A stretch of DNA of 64,000 nucleotides from the NCBI GenBank assembly GCA_036346395.1, contig CM070599.1:13197232-13261231 (forward strand), read 5' to 3'. Every line of letters begins with the position of its first letter. Positions within the stretch are counted from its first letter, which is position 1. Shown piece after piece: positions 1 through 10,967 of the stretch. The notes beneath the pieces were generated by a model. That model made no database searches and was not told the DNA's origin. It saw nothing but the letters and a program-made list of their open reading frames with translations. The position numbers and the translations under genes were made by a program. Origin of the DNA: Hsuehochloa calcarea (lineage: Eukaryota > Streptophyta > Magnoliopsida > Poales > Poaceae).

Positions 1-123
1 CGTCTTCATTAAACACCATACATGATCCCACCTTCAACGGTCAAGATCCAGATCCAACGGTCAAGATTGATATTAGCACCTTAGCACTAAATTACCCATT
101 AGCACTAGATATGTTCCCGTTTT

Positions 124-1330
124 TATAACACCCCAAAATTGGCTTTTAGTTCAAATAGGTAAAAATGTGGTTTTTTTTTCTTTTAATGCGTCCTGTTGAT
201 ATTTGAATTTTCAGGGAAATTATTTGAAACCTTGGCATAATTCAAACCGGAGTTTAAAACAAAAGAAACAAAAGAAACCCACCTAGCCCAGCCTTACACC
301 TCTCTCCCCATTTCCTTCCCAACCTCGGCCCACCGTTTCCCCTGGTCTCGACCCATTTCACTCGACACTCGAACTGTCACCATGCCGCCACTGTGCTAGC
401 ATCACACACGTCGCCACCGTGTTGTAGGAGTTGGCCGCCACTTCACTGCCTGCTCACGCCTTAGCATCGCCACTGTAGCCGTTCCGCTGCCCACATCAAC
501 ACCGACCTCGCCTGACCGTCGTCCCGTCGCCACCACTGGAGCCATGTCGCCCGGTAGCGCCCACGCGCTAGCCTCCCTCCTCCCTTTTCCCTTCCTCCCC
601 ACTCTCTTTGCTTTGCCCACAACGCATGGTCACTAGCACCATCCCCGCGCCACTGCTCCTGGCGTCATCACCATCCCGTCGCCCATGCCGCTACCCTATG
701 CGTCCACGACCGGCCTCGCTTAGCCACCAGCTCCCATCGTCGTCGCCTGCTCTCGCCATGCGCCATGCCCTCGACAGCACCCACCTGAGCCTGCCCCGGT
801 TGTACCCTCACCCCCTCCTCTACTTAGCCACGCCTCGGGCCTTCTTCCTTCCCTACTCCTTGCGCCCTTTCTCTTCCTTGTGCTAGCAAGCAACCAGCGG
901 AAGCTCGAACTCTTTGCATGGTCGCTGCCGCCATCGCACCTCGACGAGCTGCGACGCCGCCCCAGTGTAGTGAGGCCATCCTCACAGTGTGGACTAGCGC
1001 CTCCGCGTCGCACCCTCCATCCCCGGCTTGCCGCTCACCCCCTGCCCCGCTCCCTGTCGACCTGCGCTGCGCCTTCCGTCTGCGTTGCGACTGGTGTTGC
1101 CGCCACAAAGAGACCAAGAGAGTGCGAGAGAAGTTAGGGCATACTCGTGGGGCATCAAGCATGGGCGTGAACTTGGCCTGGCCACTTGGGCTAGGCCGTG
1201 ATGTTTTCAGTTGGGCCGTGCGGGGATAGAGCAAGATTGGGAGATGGAGTGGGTACGACGGGCTGAAATGGACTGCATGTTCAAATACGTATCTTTGAGC
1301 CCACTTAATATATCTATTATACACTAAGTT
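124..1330 (+). mobile_element. Possible gypsy LTR fragment
   Basis: The stretch opens with TATAACACCCCAAAATTGG, close to the TGTAACACCCC start common to plant Ty3/gypsy LTRs. An AT-rich part is followed by about 900 bp of C-rich sequence with GCC/CCG codon-like runs, a composition common in grass LTRs. Open frames here overlap on both strands and match nothing I recognise. No second LTR, PBS or target-site duplication is visible, so element type and right boundary are inferred. The first 123 bases hold nothing recognisable beyond a short imperfect direct repeat of AACGGTCAAGAT. Confidence 0.35.
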
Positions 1331-1698
1331 TTTTTATATATAAAAAATGAGTGTATATCTATACACCTATGTCCTATACTGGTCCGCCCCTGGAGGCGGC
1401 TATAGGGTTTGGCGCTGGCTGGGGTTTGTATAGCAGCTGAGGTGGGAGCGTCATCCGACGGTCCAAAAAGAGGACTGATTTTTTGGGATAAAATATGTCG
1501 ATGATGACTAGTCTGATAAAGTTTTCAATCGATTGACTAAAGTTCGATTTATAGTGCCTGTAATTAAGCTGGTTAGCTCCTGGGATTGTAGATCATTTAT
1601 TGAGGTGTGTGTGGTGGCTGGAGCAATACAACTTGAAGCAGTTGTGCAATCGAATGGAAACATGGTATGATCACACGTGTATTCAGCTAATAACAGTA

Positions 1699-1828
1699 TA
1701 TGCGCAACGGCTACGGACGTAAATTAAGGGTTTCTAGATGGAAAAAAAAAGTATCACTGCACCCAAAGTCCCAAACAGGACCCAACAGTACATGCGCAAC
1801 GGCTACGGACGTAAATTAAGGGATTCTT
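1699..1828. repeat. Two-copy direct repeat, about 37 bp, period 92
   Basis: The block containing GCGCAACGGCTACGGACG, ending in TAAATTAAGGG, occurs near 1701 and again near 1793. The spacer is A-rich and contains CCCAAAGTCCC. It looks like a local tandem duplication; no function is apparent. Confidence 0.7.
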
Positions 1829-1938
1829 TATTAAAAAAAACAAAGTATAACCGGAACAGAACTTCAACAACAGACTACCACAGTAGTTAAACCAGACGAA
1901 AGTGCACTACTAGTATTATCAACCGCGCTTTGCGCCTT

Positions 1939-1996
1939 GTTTGGTACAATTCCTACTACTAATTTCTCGTTTGGATTTGGTGGAGTTGTACCAAAC
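1939..1996. repeat. Short inverted repeat (hairpin)
   Basis: Arms at 1939-1953 (GTTTGGTACAATTCC) and 1982-1996 (GGAGTTGTACCAAAC) are reverse complements with one mismatch over 15 bp and a 28-base loop. It could be a foldback remnant of a MITE end; no clear target duplication was found. Confidence 0.6.
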
Positions 1997-2191
1997 AACC
2001 AACTCCTCAAAACGATCTGATTATGCTTCTCGCGAGAAGCTATCTCGAAAATGAACTAGCAACGAGAAGCGATATTCCCGTGGATTCTTGTGAGAAGCCA
2101 GCCTACTAGAAACAAAAATACCTCTTAAAGTTGAACTTAATTACCCGTAAAATGCCATTGACCTAACCCCCTCCCCACCCCGTGAGGGCCC

Positions 2192-5100
2192 CGGGTTATT
2201 TCCGTAAGACCGATGCCTTCCCGGTCTTATGGAAATAACTCTAGCCTCAAGTAGATGAATTCCACCTTAACTCCATCTAAGTAAAGAGCCCGATCGGAAT
2301 TAGAGCCCTAGTGATCATGTGCGCTGCTCCTTTGCAAGCACTGCATGACTATAGGTTCTCCAAACGGTCAAAGCCAATGGTTAGATAAGTTAAAGTGGGA
2401 TCCACAACAGCGAATATGAGGCCGTGTTGGCTCCCAGGATTAGCGACCAACACGCTCATACTCTCATTCAACATTGACCACATCCATACAACATCATACA
2501 TTAACAATCCAAAAGACATACCACATAATAGTTAAGTCTACACTATTGCATAACGACCGACCGGCCAAATTCAAATAAGAGTGTTAAAGAACAGCGGAAG
2601 CAAGATAAATAACCAAAAGGTCCAGCAAGGTATGCCCCATAACCGAAGGCAACCGACTGGGGGTTAGATAATAACACTACTCGTCAGTGTCGCCTAAATT
2701 GGCACTAACGAGCTCGTCGGGCACGAAGTCCTCCTCACCTGAAAGACCAGCAAACATCTAGCTGAGTACAAAGGTACTCGCAAGTCTTACACAAAGAAAA
2801 ATTAGTATGCATATTGGGCAATCAAAGGATAGCAGTAGTGGCTTAGTTTTGCAGAAAAACGTAACCATTTCCAACCTACACATTCTAGTTTTTCAATTTC
2901 CATTTACAAATCAGATTTGAAGTAGAAGTAAAGCATGTAATAAAGTGATGCATTTGTAAACAAACAAATACCAAAGTGGCAGCCCACTTTGATAAACTAA
3001 AGTACATGAACACCCGTTCATGCCGAACACCAAGTTGTAACCATCAATTTTAATTCAAAGTCTAACAATAGTGACTCCCGAACTCAAGCGATTGTCCGTA
3101 ACCGTGGACACAGCTATTCGAATAGATTTATCTCCGCGGAGGTGTACTACTTTACCCACACGACTCGACTAACCCGTAAGCCACCGGATTAAACACACTT
3201 CCTATGGTGTGTCGGTCGGGGACGTCGAGATTCGGTATTTTTTCGGCAATAAAGCAGTATTGAGCCAGGTTCCCTTTGCGAGATGAACCCCTAACTTAGT
3301 ACAAAATACTGATAACATCTGCTAAGCGGCTTCGCAAATTATGTTGGATATACCGATGCAATGTAAATAACCGAAATTGGTGCTCCCATGCACACTTTAG
3401 AAAATCACATCGGCTCCTACGAATAAATGATCGAACAAAAGTGTCCTCATACCACTTCGGGCCCAAACCAATAAAACCTTCCCCCTACTTGACCAAGCGG
3501 CTCCCAACCCGCGTGTGGCAGCACGAGTGGACTTGAATTAACAACGTCACTAAAGTTCGGTCCTTGTTGGTCCAGGCAAGTTAACCACATACCCGATCTC
3601 GTGCACCAAGGTACCATCACTAGCAACCACTTGTCCAGACCCAAAAATCATTTAAAATAACAAAATTTCACTTAAGAAACAGATTCGAAGATCTGAATAA
3701 AAATATAATAAGAAGGTTGTGTCTCCCATAATTGTCGGGTTATTCCCGACAATCAATCTACCGTACCTAGACCTGCATAGCTAAGCAACCCTAAACGATA
3801 TATTCCACACAACCTAACTTAAGCATGTATGTACTGGAAATAATTCAAGGATAACCTCATGAATAGGATATAACTAACTACACATCACAAAAATAGCGAC
3901 ATAACCCAAATAAGCATGCAAGCAATTATCATTGCATCTATTTAAGTAAAGCTGGGAGCAATATGATGCAAAAGAAAGTTCAAATGATACTTGTCTTGCT
4001 GGTAGTTCACTTGCTCACTCTCAGTTACGTAGTCGTTCAATTGCGACAACTCGGACTCTATAGAAATAGCGACATCGAATGAACACCGAGAAAAACAAAA
4101 AATTCAAAATGTTCAAAAATATGCTGAAATTTATGGGTCCTATCTTCAAAAATCACTAATCCATTGATGAGATGAAACCCCCAATTAATGTATTATCCAA
4201 GGATCACCACTAACTTCCATACAACTTCAAAGTAATATCGTCCGATCAATTAATCCAAACATATATTTAATCAAGCATCTACCTATCAACAAGATACAAA
4301 TTTTGCTACAACGATATAAATATTTGTGTCTACCGACATACATCATATGAACACACCTACGCATAAATACAACATAACCGGAGAATTATACAGGTCATAA
4401 GCTATCAAATCGTTTTTAGAAATAAACATGCATAAATAGATGACATGCTCATAACTAATATGCAACATGCACAGCTAATATCATAAACATGATTCGACAC
4501 TAAAGATTTTTACCGCGGCACTAGGCGTGTGAATTACCACCGGGTGTCTCCTCGGCTACACGTCCACGTCCACTGTAGTCGTCGCCGTCCCCGCGTCCGT
4601 TTGGCCTCTCGTTCGCGCCCACCGTAGTCGTCGTCAAGCTCGTCCGCATCCACGTCCAGCTCCTCGTCCATGTCGGTCGTCCTAGTGTCGCCGCATGCGC
4701 CACGACATACCATGCCGACTTGCCTCGCTCGGGCCGTCGCGCCGCTACATGCATGGCCATCGCATACATATGCCATCTTTGCCGATGCCATCGAGGCCGG
4801 CTGCATGCATGCGCCCGCCAAGCCGACTGCCTTTGCATGCATGCGCCGCGCCGCCTCACTACTCGCATGTGCACCACGCCGCCCACCGAGCCGCCTCGAC
4901 ACCGGGCCATGTCACCATCTTCGCACCACCTCGGCCGTGCCCGGGCTCGTCCACCCTCGCCTCGGCGTCATGCCGCACCATGGGCCTCGCCGGCGCTAGC
5001 TCGCCCCTTGGACCGTGCCACTGGACTGCACCTCGGTGCCCTCGTGCCGTGCGCTGGGTCCTCATCTTCACGCGTCGGCTACAGCTGCAGCGCCCAGCGC

Positions 5101-5337
5101 CGTCGCACCGTGCAACACGCCAGTCGAGCCGAGCCATTGGCCGCCGCGACGCGTGCTAGGTCTGCAGCTCACCGCCGCATGCATGGGTGTCGGTGTGCAC
5201 GGCATGTGCTAGCCGAGCCGCATGCATAGAACTCATTTACCGTTGTCGTGCATTGTTGTGCTCCCGCCGAGCTGCTGCTTACCGCACTGCTACATCCGAG
5301 CCAAGCCAAGGCTGCTGACTGCTCGCTAGCACAGTCC
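2192..5337 (-). mobile_element. Element D: Ty3/gypsy LTR, left part
   Basis: The block starts GTGAGGGCCCCGG, like the TGTGAGGACCCCGG end of element A's LTR, and shares further landmarks with it: a CGACCGGCC box followed by an AACAGCGGAAGC box, a TATTCGAATAG block near 3115, and a CGGTCCTTGTTG block near 3560. I infer a related but diverged LTR family read on the minus strand. The interior becomes strongly GC-rich from 4500 to 5337. No PBS precedes it on the left, so this is a solo or truncated LTR. Element E interrupts it at 5337/7149. No coding gene is supported; the many overlapping open frames at 4.5-5.2 kb are composition artefacts. Confidence 0.6.
4745..5228. repeat. Cluster of CATGCATG (RY-type) motifs
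   Basis: Five palindromic GCATGCATG or ACATGCATG motifs occur near 4748, 4803, 4834, 5176 and 5220 in the GC-rich part of LTR D. CATGCATG is the RY/Sph box bound by plant B3-domain regulators (established knowledge). Whether it acts as an LTR enhancer here is inference, and GC-rich alternating sequence also raises the chance frequency. Confidence 0.45.
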
Positions 5338-5591
5338 TATTAGGTAATCTTTGTTTAGAAAGTTTTTTCTTTCAGTTTTGGTTTCCTACTTTTGTCAGAG
5401 TAGGTTTCCTCCTTGGAAACTGAGTTGGATCAAAGAATCCAAGTGCTCAGCCTATATAAAGGCACCTATAGTCTTGTAACTTGATCATCAAGAGCAATAG
5501 AACAAGAGAAATCAGAAAACCTGTTGTTGATCCGACGACACAAAACATATCTTGTGTTCTTGCGTGTGTTCATCTTCAGTCTAGGCCAACA
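5338..5591 (+). repeat. Element E 5' LTR
   Basis: The 254-bp LTR runs from TATTAGGTAATC to GGCCAACA and matches 6897-7148 with scattered differences. A TATA box, TATATAAA, is at 5453-5460. The next bases are the PBS. Confidence 0.9.
5453..5460 (+). promoter_or_regulatory. TATA box of element E
   Basis: TATATAAA lies in the 5' LTR in the context GCCTATATAAAGGC. The equivalent in the 3' LTR is at 7012-7019. Confidence 0.65.
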
Positions 5592-5608
5592 ATTGGTATC
5601 AGAGCTCT
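5592..5608 (+). promoter_or_regulatory. Element E primer-binding site
   Basis: ATTGGTATCAGAGCTCT directly follows the 5' LTR. TGGTATCAGAGC is complementary to the 3' end of initiator tRNA-Met, the usual primer for plant LTR retrotransposons. Confidence 0.85.
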
Positions 5609-5847
5609 AGGTTCGAAACCCTAGCTGCTGCCCCGGGAGGAGCAATCTCGACTCCCGGGGTGGCATATACGGCGTAGCGACGGGTGTGGCGGCGTCCCAG
5701 GGCGCGTAGCGGCCGGCTGCGCCATGCCGGATGTGTGGCGTTCACCAGCGGAGCGCACAGTGGGGCGCGACAGCTCGATGTGGTGAGACCGATGCATTGT
5801 ACAGTGCATGCGGCTCTATGACGAGGAGGAGCATGAGTTTTTGATTT

Positions 5848-6537
5848 GTGCCCAAAATTATGTCGCGTTCTCCGGAGAGTGGTGTCACCCGTGACGAGGC
5901 AACGTCGACACTCTTCCTACTGGCCGAAAAGGAGACGGCCAAAGCTGCGTGGATGACCTTGAAGGCGATGCATCTTGGTGACGATCGTACCAAGGAAGCA
6001 CGAGTACAGACTCTCAAGAGCGAGTTCGAGGGGATGCGTATGAAAGAGACGGAGACGATCAATGATTTCGCCGTGAGGTTGACGACGATTGTCAATAAGA
6101 TCCGAGTTTTAGGGGACAAGATGGAAAAAAGATATATTGTGAGAAAGTTTCTTCGAGCTGTTTCTGGAAATTTTTTACAAATAGTCTCCGCCATTAAGCA
6201 GTTTGGCGATCTCAAGGTAATGACGGTTGAGGAGGTGATCGGCCGCTTGAAGGCGCACGAGGAACGGATCCGAGGATCTGGTAGCGGCGAAAATGAACAC
6301 CTACTGTTAACTCGCACCGAGTGGGAGGCCCGATCATGACAAGACAAAGGCGAGGGTTTTTTTTTGGCGGCTCTAACAGTGGTGGTAGCCGAGGCTGCAA
6401 GAATTCAAAATTTGACAAGACAAAGGTGAGATGTTATAATTGTTAGAATTTTGGACACTTTGCTTCAAAATGTCGTAAGCCGAAGAAGGAGAAAGCGTTT
6501 CTTGCTGAAGTTCTCATCGATGATGAACCAACACTAC
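5848..6537 (+). pseudogene. Copia gag (UBN2-type) with disabled zinc knuckle
   Basis: This is the only coding trace in element E. The frame from about 5848 to 6337 contains an UBN2/retrotran_gag-type helical domain recognised from AAWMTLKAMHLGD, LKSEFEGMRMKE and VRKFLRAVSGNF, ending at EWEARS. A TGA then closes the frame. A shifted frame continues with basic Gly/Ser-rich linker sequence into a CCHC knuckle at 6432-6473 (Cys codons at 6432, 6441 and 6471, His at 6456), but TAG at 6444 falls inside the knuckle. The N-terminal part of a normal copia Gag is missing or unrecognisable upstream. The reading frame ends soon after 6537. I infer that Gag function was lost after insertion, or that this copy was always helped in trans. 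Confidence 0.8.
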
Positions 6538-6883
6538 TATGATACTGAGTCGAGTCCGTGTGTTACTTAAGTTGAAGTCGTGATCAACTTGAAGTCCGAG
6601 TATGAGTTGAGCAAGTCGTAGTTGAGACCGACTGTCCTGAATTGAGTATGAGTTGGGGCGCAAGTCGTAGTTGAGACCGACTCCTCAATGAGTAAGAGTA
6701 CAATACGTGTTTAAGTTATGCCACCGTCTCCGAACAAGTAAGTGTGAGCCAAGTTGAGTTGAGTCCAACTGGCAGTGTCCAAAACGTGTTTGAGTTGTGC
6801 CACCGTCTTCGACCGAGTGTTTGGGAGCTATGTTGAAGTTAAATCCAACTGGTAGCACACAAAATACAAGTAAGTACACAAAG

Positions 6884-6896
6884 ATTAGGGGGTGAT
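6884..6896 (+). promoter_or_regulatory. Element E polypurine tract
   Basis: ATTAGGGGGTGA immediately precedes the 3' LTR, at the position expected for plus-strand DNA priming. Confidence 0.75.
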
Positions 6897-7148
6897 TATT
6901 AGATAATCTTTGTTTAGAAAGTTTTTTCTTTCAGTTTTGGTTTTCTACTTTTGTCCGAGTAGATTTCCTCCTTGGAAACTGAGTTGGATCAAAGAATCCA
7001 ATTACTTAGCCTATATAAAAGCACTTATAGTCTTGTAACTTGATCATCAAAAATAATAGAGTAAGTAAAATTCAGAAAAGTTGTTGATCCGATGGCACAA
7101 AATATTTCTTGTATTTTTGCGTGTGTTCATCTTCGGTCTGGGCTAATA
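6897..7148 (+). repeat. Element E 3' LTR
   Basis: The 252-bp copy of 5338-5591 begins TATTAGATAATC and ends GGCTAATA, followed by the AGTCC target duplication. Most differences from the 5' LTR are transitions, as expected of methylated DNA. Confidence 0.9.
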
Positions 7149-7153
7149 AGTCC

Positions 7154-8775
7154 GGCCGACTGCATGCAAGGCCCTCATCACTGCCGACTGCTCCGTTGCT
7201 GCTGCTAGCTAGCTTGTGCCGCGCCGCTGCTAACACTGCTTCTGCCGAGCTGCATGGCTGCTGCCGATTGCTGCCCTGCCCACTGGAGCTAGCGCCCCTG
7301 CTGCATGCCGACAGAACTGCAGCTGCTGCACTTGGCCAGCAATCCACCGGCCGCCGGACTGCTACTAGCCGAACACTGCTGACTGCACTTCACTGCCGAG
7401 CAACTACACAGCAAGCTCCAGCTGCCGCCGACTGCTACCAGCAGCGCTGCAGCCTCCAACCGAAGCAAGGAGCTGCTGCTGCCGAACTGCTTTTCTGCTA
7501 GCTTGTGCTGCTGTTTGGGGAGGGGAAGAAGATGTGGTGTGGGATTTTCAGTTGGGGGCAAGAATGAGTGGCTGTGAGTGGCTTTGGGTGTTGGGGAAGA
7601 AAGTGGCAGACAGGAAAAGTAGCATTCGGCTGGGGGAGAAAAATAGCATGGAGTGCTGCTGCTACGTGGCTTTGGTTGGGTGTGAGAGAAAGAAAAGAAA
7701 TGAGAATGGGCAGTGGGGGGCAGGAGGTAGCAGTAGGAATAAAGAAAGACGGCAGTGGTTACGATGGCAATGAATGGCAGGAGCTGAAATGACAGGAGTT
7801 TGGTCGGCTGGACAGATTTCAAGTGAACAGTGAAATGACAGGGGCTTGGTCGGCTGGACAGATTACAAGAGAACAGTGATTTGGTTTGGCGGTGTTTGGG
7901 GGATGGCAGAGGGTTAAAGAAATTTTAGGCATAGCAGTTTAATTTTTAGCGAACGTTCTTCACATATTCTAGATGGTTAGACAAAAATTTTAGGAATTTA
8001 CTCATATTACGATGCTCTTTAAAAAATTTAAATTTTTTATTTGCTTGAAAAATGAATAGCAGTATAATTTTCTCTCTCTTTTCTTTAAAGTCGCTCAAAC
8101 GACCTTGCATACATAAACCGATTATATAAACGGAATGCCCTCGTGATGATGAATGCCGTGGTATAACATGCGTTACATAATTTTTAGTTTTTGGTTGTGA
8201 TTGCGAGGAAAGAAGTTGGAAAAGATAAAGAATGGACACACATGTGTTTTATCTGCTAATTCTTTTCTCATTTTTGTGAATTCGCTCAAACTACTATGCA
8301 TGCGAAACAAATTGCAGAAATGGGTTGCTTGTGCGATGATGATCGCAGTGGTATGACATGCATGGCTTGTTTTTAAATTTTTAGCTAAGATTTGAAGGAG
8401 CGCAGCGACAGGAGTTAGCTAGGTCAGAAAATGGAAGAGATTGTTAGAAAAGAAGGGACACACGGTCATTTCGCCCGCGGTCGGTCGAATTAGAAAATGA
8501 GAACGACGATACTAATGTATGCATTATGATTTTTGATATGCATGTGAAAACAAGAAACAAAATAATTTAATTAATTGCCGGCTCTCAAACAAATCGATTA
8601 AATCTTGGTTATCATTATTATTATTAACATTTTTTAATGCATCTTTTTAAACAATTTGATTTAACTTTGGATACAACCTTTTAATCAATTCAATTTGATT
8701 TTAGAAACAATCTTTTTACTTAAACACGAGAAAATTTTAAAACAGAGTCAAAAATTTATTATAATTTACTATTTT
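7154..8775 (-). mobile_element. Element D: Ty3/gypsy LTR, right part
   Basis: This continues LTR D after the E insertion. The 7940-8770 portion is clearly homologous to 48340-49220, sharing for example the blocks around GTTTTATCTGCTAATTC and CGCGGTCGGTCGAA. At 48-49 kb the same family ends in TGTTACA followed by a polypurine tract. Here the similarity fades near 8770 without the terminal TGTTACA, so the U3 end is lost or diverged. No gene is supported; the Ala/Cys-rich frames at 7.1-7.5 kb are GC artefacts. Confidence 0.6.
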
Positions 8776-9256
8776 GATGGGGGATATTAGGATTCCAGTG
8801 GGTTAAGTTTTCTTAATGGTATCTTATTGTGGTTTTTGCTTCTGAGGTTGGTCTGGGAGGGCTTTCGATTTACAGTACATAACTCCCTAGCTTGGTTACA
8901 TGTTTGGTACGTTAATTATGCTTTCATCAGTGATGGTAGAAGACTGGGCAGAGCGTCTAACCTGTAATCATGTCATGGTTAATTGGTAATAGTATTATCT
9001 AGCTTCTTTTCTAGTGATCAAACTGAGTAGCCAATTTATTCAGCATGTTATGCCACATTGCTTTTGGATGTGGACCATGTGGTTTATTGATTTTTAGTTG
9101 TCTTTAGTGGAGATATGATTTTCGAGTATGATTTTTTTTTTTTTGGATTTCTGTTTACTCTAGTTCTCTTTTTTGTCCCTATATGATTAACACTTCAGCC
9201 AGTGCCAGCTAGCACTTGATTATTGGCTGTTGATATTTTTGATCACTGCGTTACAG
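8776..9256 (+). other. Intron-like sequence upstream of CDC48 exon
   Basis: T-rich sequence with no coding potential that ends in TTACAG exactly at the start of CDC48 homology. It may be captured intron of the parental CDC48 gene; that is inference from the splice-acceptor position. Confidence 0.4.
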
Positions 9257-9439
9257 GGTAAGAAAAGAGAAGACACTATCTGCATTGTGCTTGCAGATGA
9301 CACATGTGAGGAGCCAAAGATCAGAATGAACAAGGTTGTCAGGAAGAACTTCAGAGTGCGACTTGGTGATGTGGTTTCTGTTCATCAATGTTCAGATGTC
9401 AAATACGGGAAGCATGTGCACATACTTCCAATTGATGAC
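9257..9439 (+). pseudogene. CDC48: Orphan exon of CDC48 (N-domain)
   Basis: Sixty-one codons are very close to the N-terminal substrate/cofactor-binding domain of the AAA+ ATPase CDC48/p97: landmarks are GKKREDTICIVLADD, CEEPKIRMNKVVR, RVRLGDVVSVHQC and VKYGKHVHILPIDD. CDC48 is a hexameric ubiquitin-selective unfoldase of about 800 residues. Here homology starts right after a TTACAG acceptor and stops after PIDD, where the family would continue with the rest of the N domain. The following bases encode LGFFCALS and a stop. No Walker A, Walker B or other CDC48 exon is seen nearby. It is best read as a transduplicated or otherwise captured exon. The frame is open, so capture is recent or the fragment is evolving slowly. 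Confidence 0.85.
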
Positions 9440-10406
9440 TTAGGCTTCTTCTGTGCTTTGTCGTAAGTCTGTCTTGTCATTACGCGTCACATTTGATGGT
9501 GGTGGATTCTGGCAATGAACGTCTTCAATACCTAAACTCATTAATGTATTCTACTCGTCGGTGTTTATGCATTCAGTGTTGCTTATGTTACTGGTCATTT
9601 TTCATGCTCAGCAGATATGAAAAGGTAGTAGACTGTTATTATCCATTGCAGTGCAATGTTCTTGTCATCTGCTTTCATGCCACCAGATTAATCCTTGTCG
9701 GAATGCAATGCTATTTCAAGATTGTTGTGTTGTCGGTTTGAGTAATATCTAGGAAAATGATGTCACACGTTTATTTGATGAAATTTGTTCAGCGTATATC
9801 AGGTACTCAGGCTATGTACTGGAGAAATATCACTGCAGATGCAGAGTGCTGAATGAATTGCAGTATGCGAATGCTATTCTCAGGTAGACTGGTTCTACAA
9901 TGTGAAGAACTATATAGTGTATTTATTTCACCATCTTAACCACCTCATAAGCAGCACTAGGCTTGATCCTAGATCTTTTGCATTGCATACACACATTGTA
10001 ATTCCTCTTGTTCATATATTCAGAAGGGTACAAACTGATTCAAGGGGTAGCTTTGTCTATTTGCCTATAATACTTCCTCAAATGGTTTTTGGAACCAACC
10101 TATCCGTCAAATGCTTTCAACAGATAGCTCCAATCTGAAAAATGAGAATCTAGAGCTCTACTAAACAGGGTCTTACTACCAGCTCTAATGAAAGTAGGGA
10201 ATTGCTATATAACTTCTAAAAGTTTTTTGAAGTCAAAACTATCACTTTTCTGTTCGTTAGATATGATATAAGATTTGTGTTGTTAATGTGCTATAAGAAA
10301 AAAATCATAATAGTTGAATTTTTATTCATCTGATATGCTTTGAGATTTGCACTTTTTCCCATCTGATGATTTGGGTCTGAATTTATTATGATTTTTTATT
10401 TAGAAC

Positions 10407-10583
10407 ATAATGGATTCACCACATTACCGTATTTTGTTAGTATATAATTTTATTTTTTTGTCTTTGTTTTTGTTAAACCTCTCAAAGTACATGAGAAGAA
10501 TATAACGGGTTCACCACATTATTGTATTTTGTTGGTATATAATTTTTTTTATCTTTATTTTTGCTCAATCTCTCAAAGTACAT
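10407..10583. repeat. Two-copy tandem repeat, 95 bp
   Basis: The unit beginning ATAATGGATTCACCACATTA at 10407 recurs from 10502 as ATAACGGGTTCACCACATTA, and both copies contain TTTTGTTRGTATATAAT and end CTCTCAAAGTACAT. Confidence 0.8.
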
Positions 10584-10710
10584 ATGAGATTTTGAATCAT
10601 GTGATGGAAATATGAGTTCTCAAGACTTTCAAGAATAATTACAGTGAGTAAGAACCAAAATTACAAAAATAATTCATTGTAATTTATGTATAATAGAGTT
10701 GTAAATGAAC

Positions 10711-10787
10711 TTTCAGAATGCGACAGTTTTTCACAGAGAAAACATAATTTTAGAATGTGATAGTTTTTTACAGAGAAAACAGTTAAA
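10711..10787. repeat. Two-copy tandem repeat, about 38 bp
   Basis: TTTCAGAATGCGACAGTTTT at 10711 is followed by an ACAGAGAAAAC block, and both recur as TTTTAGAATGTGATAGTTTT plus ACAGAGAAAAC. It lies downstream of the minus-strand F-box gene. Confidence 0.7.
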
Positions 10788-10967
10788 TTCTATGTAAACA
10801 GACTCATGAAAGTATTCTTATACTATTTATAATGTCTTTTTATGAAACAATGCATACGGTTTTATAAACCTCCACCATTTCAACTAAAAGGATGTAAGAA
10901 GGATTAGCATATAATTAGAAATCACATGGATTTTTCCTCTAAAGATCACTTCTTGGAAGATAATTAA

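Larger units (their letters stand above)
1331..2191. other. Non-coding spacer with small repeats
   Basis: No gene is recognised. The segment contains a direct repeat and a short hairpin (listed separately) and A-rich runs. It lies between the LTR-like fragment on the left and the D-type LTR on the right. Confidence 0.5.
5338..7148 (+). mobile_element. Element E: gag-only Ty1/copia-like element
   Basis: This is a complete 1.81-kb insertion bounded by two 252-254 bp LTRs and a perfect 5-bp target-site duplication AGTCC at 5333-5337 and 7149-7153. It carries a tRNA-Met-type PBS, one gag-like reading frame and a polypurine tract, with no room for or trace of protease, integrase or reverse transcriptase. 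It therefore resembles the non-autonomous class called TR-GAG. Both LTRs begin TATTAG rather than TGTTAG, and the 3' LTR ends TAATA rather than CAACA. It sits inside LTR D, so it is younger than D. Confidence 0.85.
9440..10967. other. AT-rich spacer with local tandem repeats
   Basis: No gene recognised. It contains two small tandem duplications (listed separately). Short open frames near 9493-9741 and 9902-10138 lack any family motif and are not supported. Confidence 0.5.

Noticed and set aside
402..1324. Several overlapping open frames on both strands (up to 166 codons)
   Set aside because: All lie in C-rich LTR-like sequence, are open in several frames at once and contain no domain motif; composition explains them.
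4521..5229. Open frames of 109-169 codons on both strands
   Set aside because: GC-rich part of LTR D with CATGCATG and CGCC repeats; low-complexity Arg/Ala/His proteins with no homology, open in four frames.
9493..10138. Downstream exons of a functional CDC48 gene
   Set aside because: Neither the rest of the N domain nor any AAA+ motif (Walker A or B) is found; the short frames there are unrelated.
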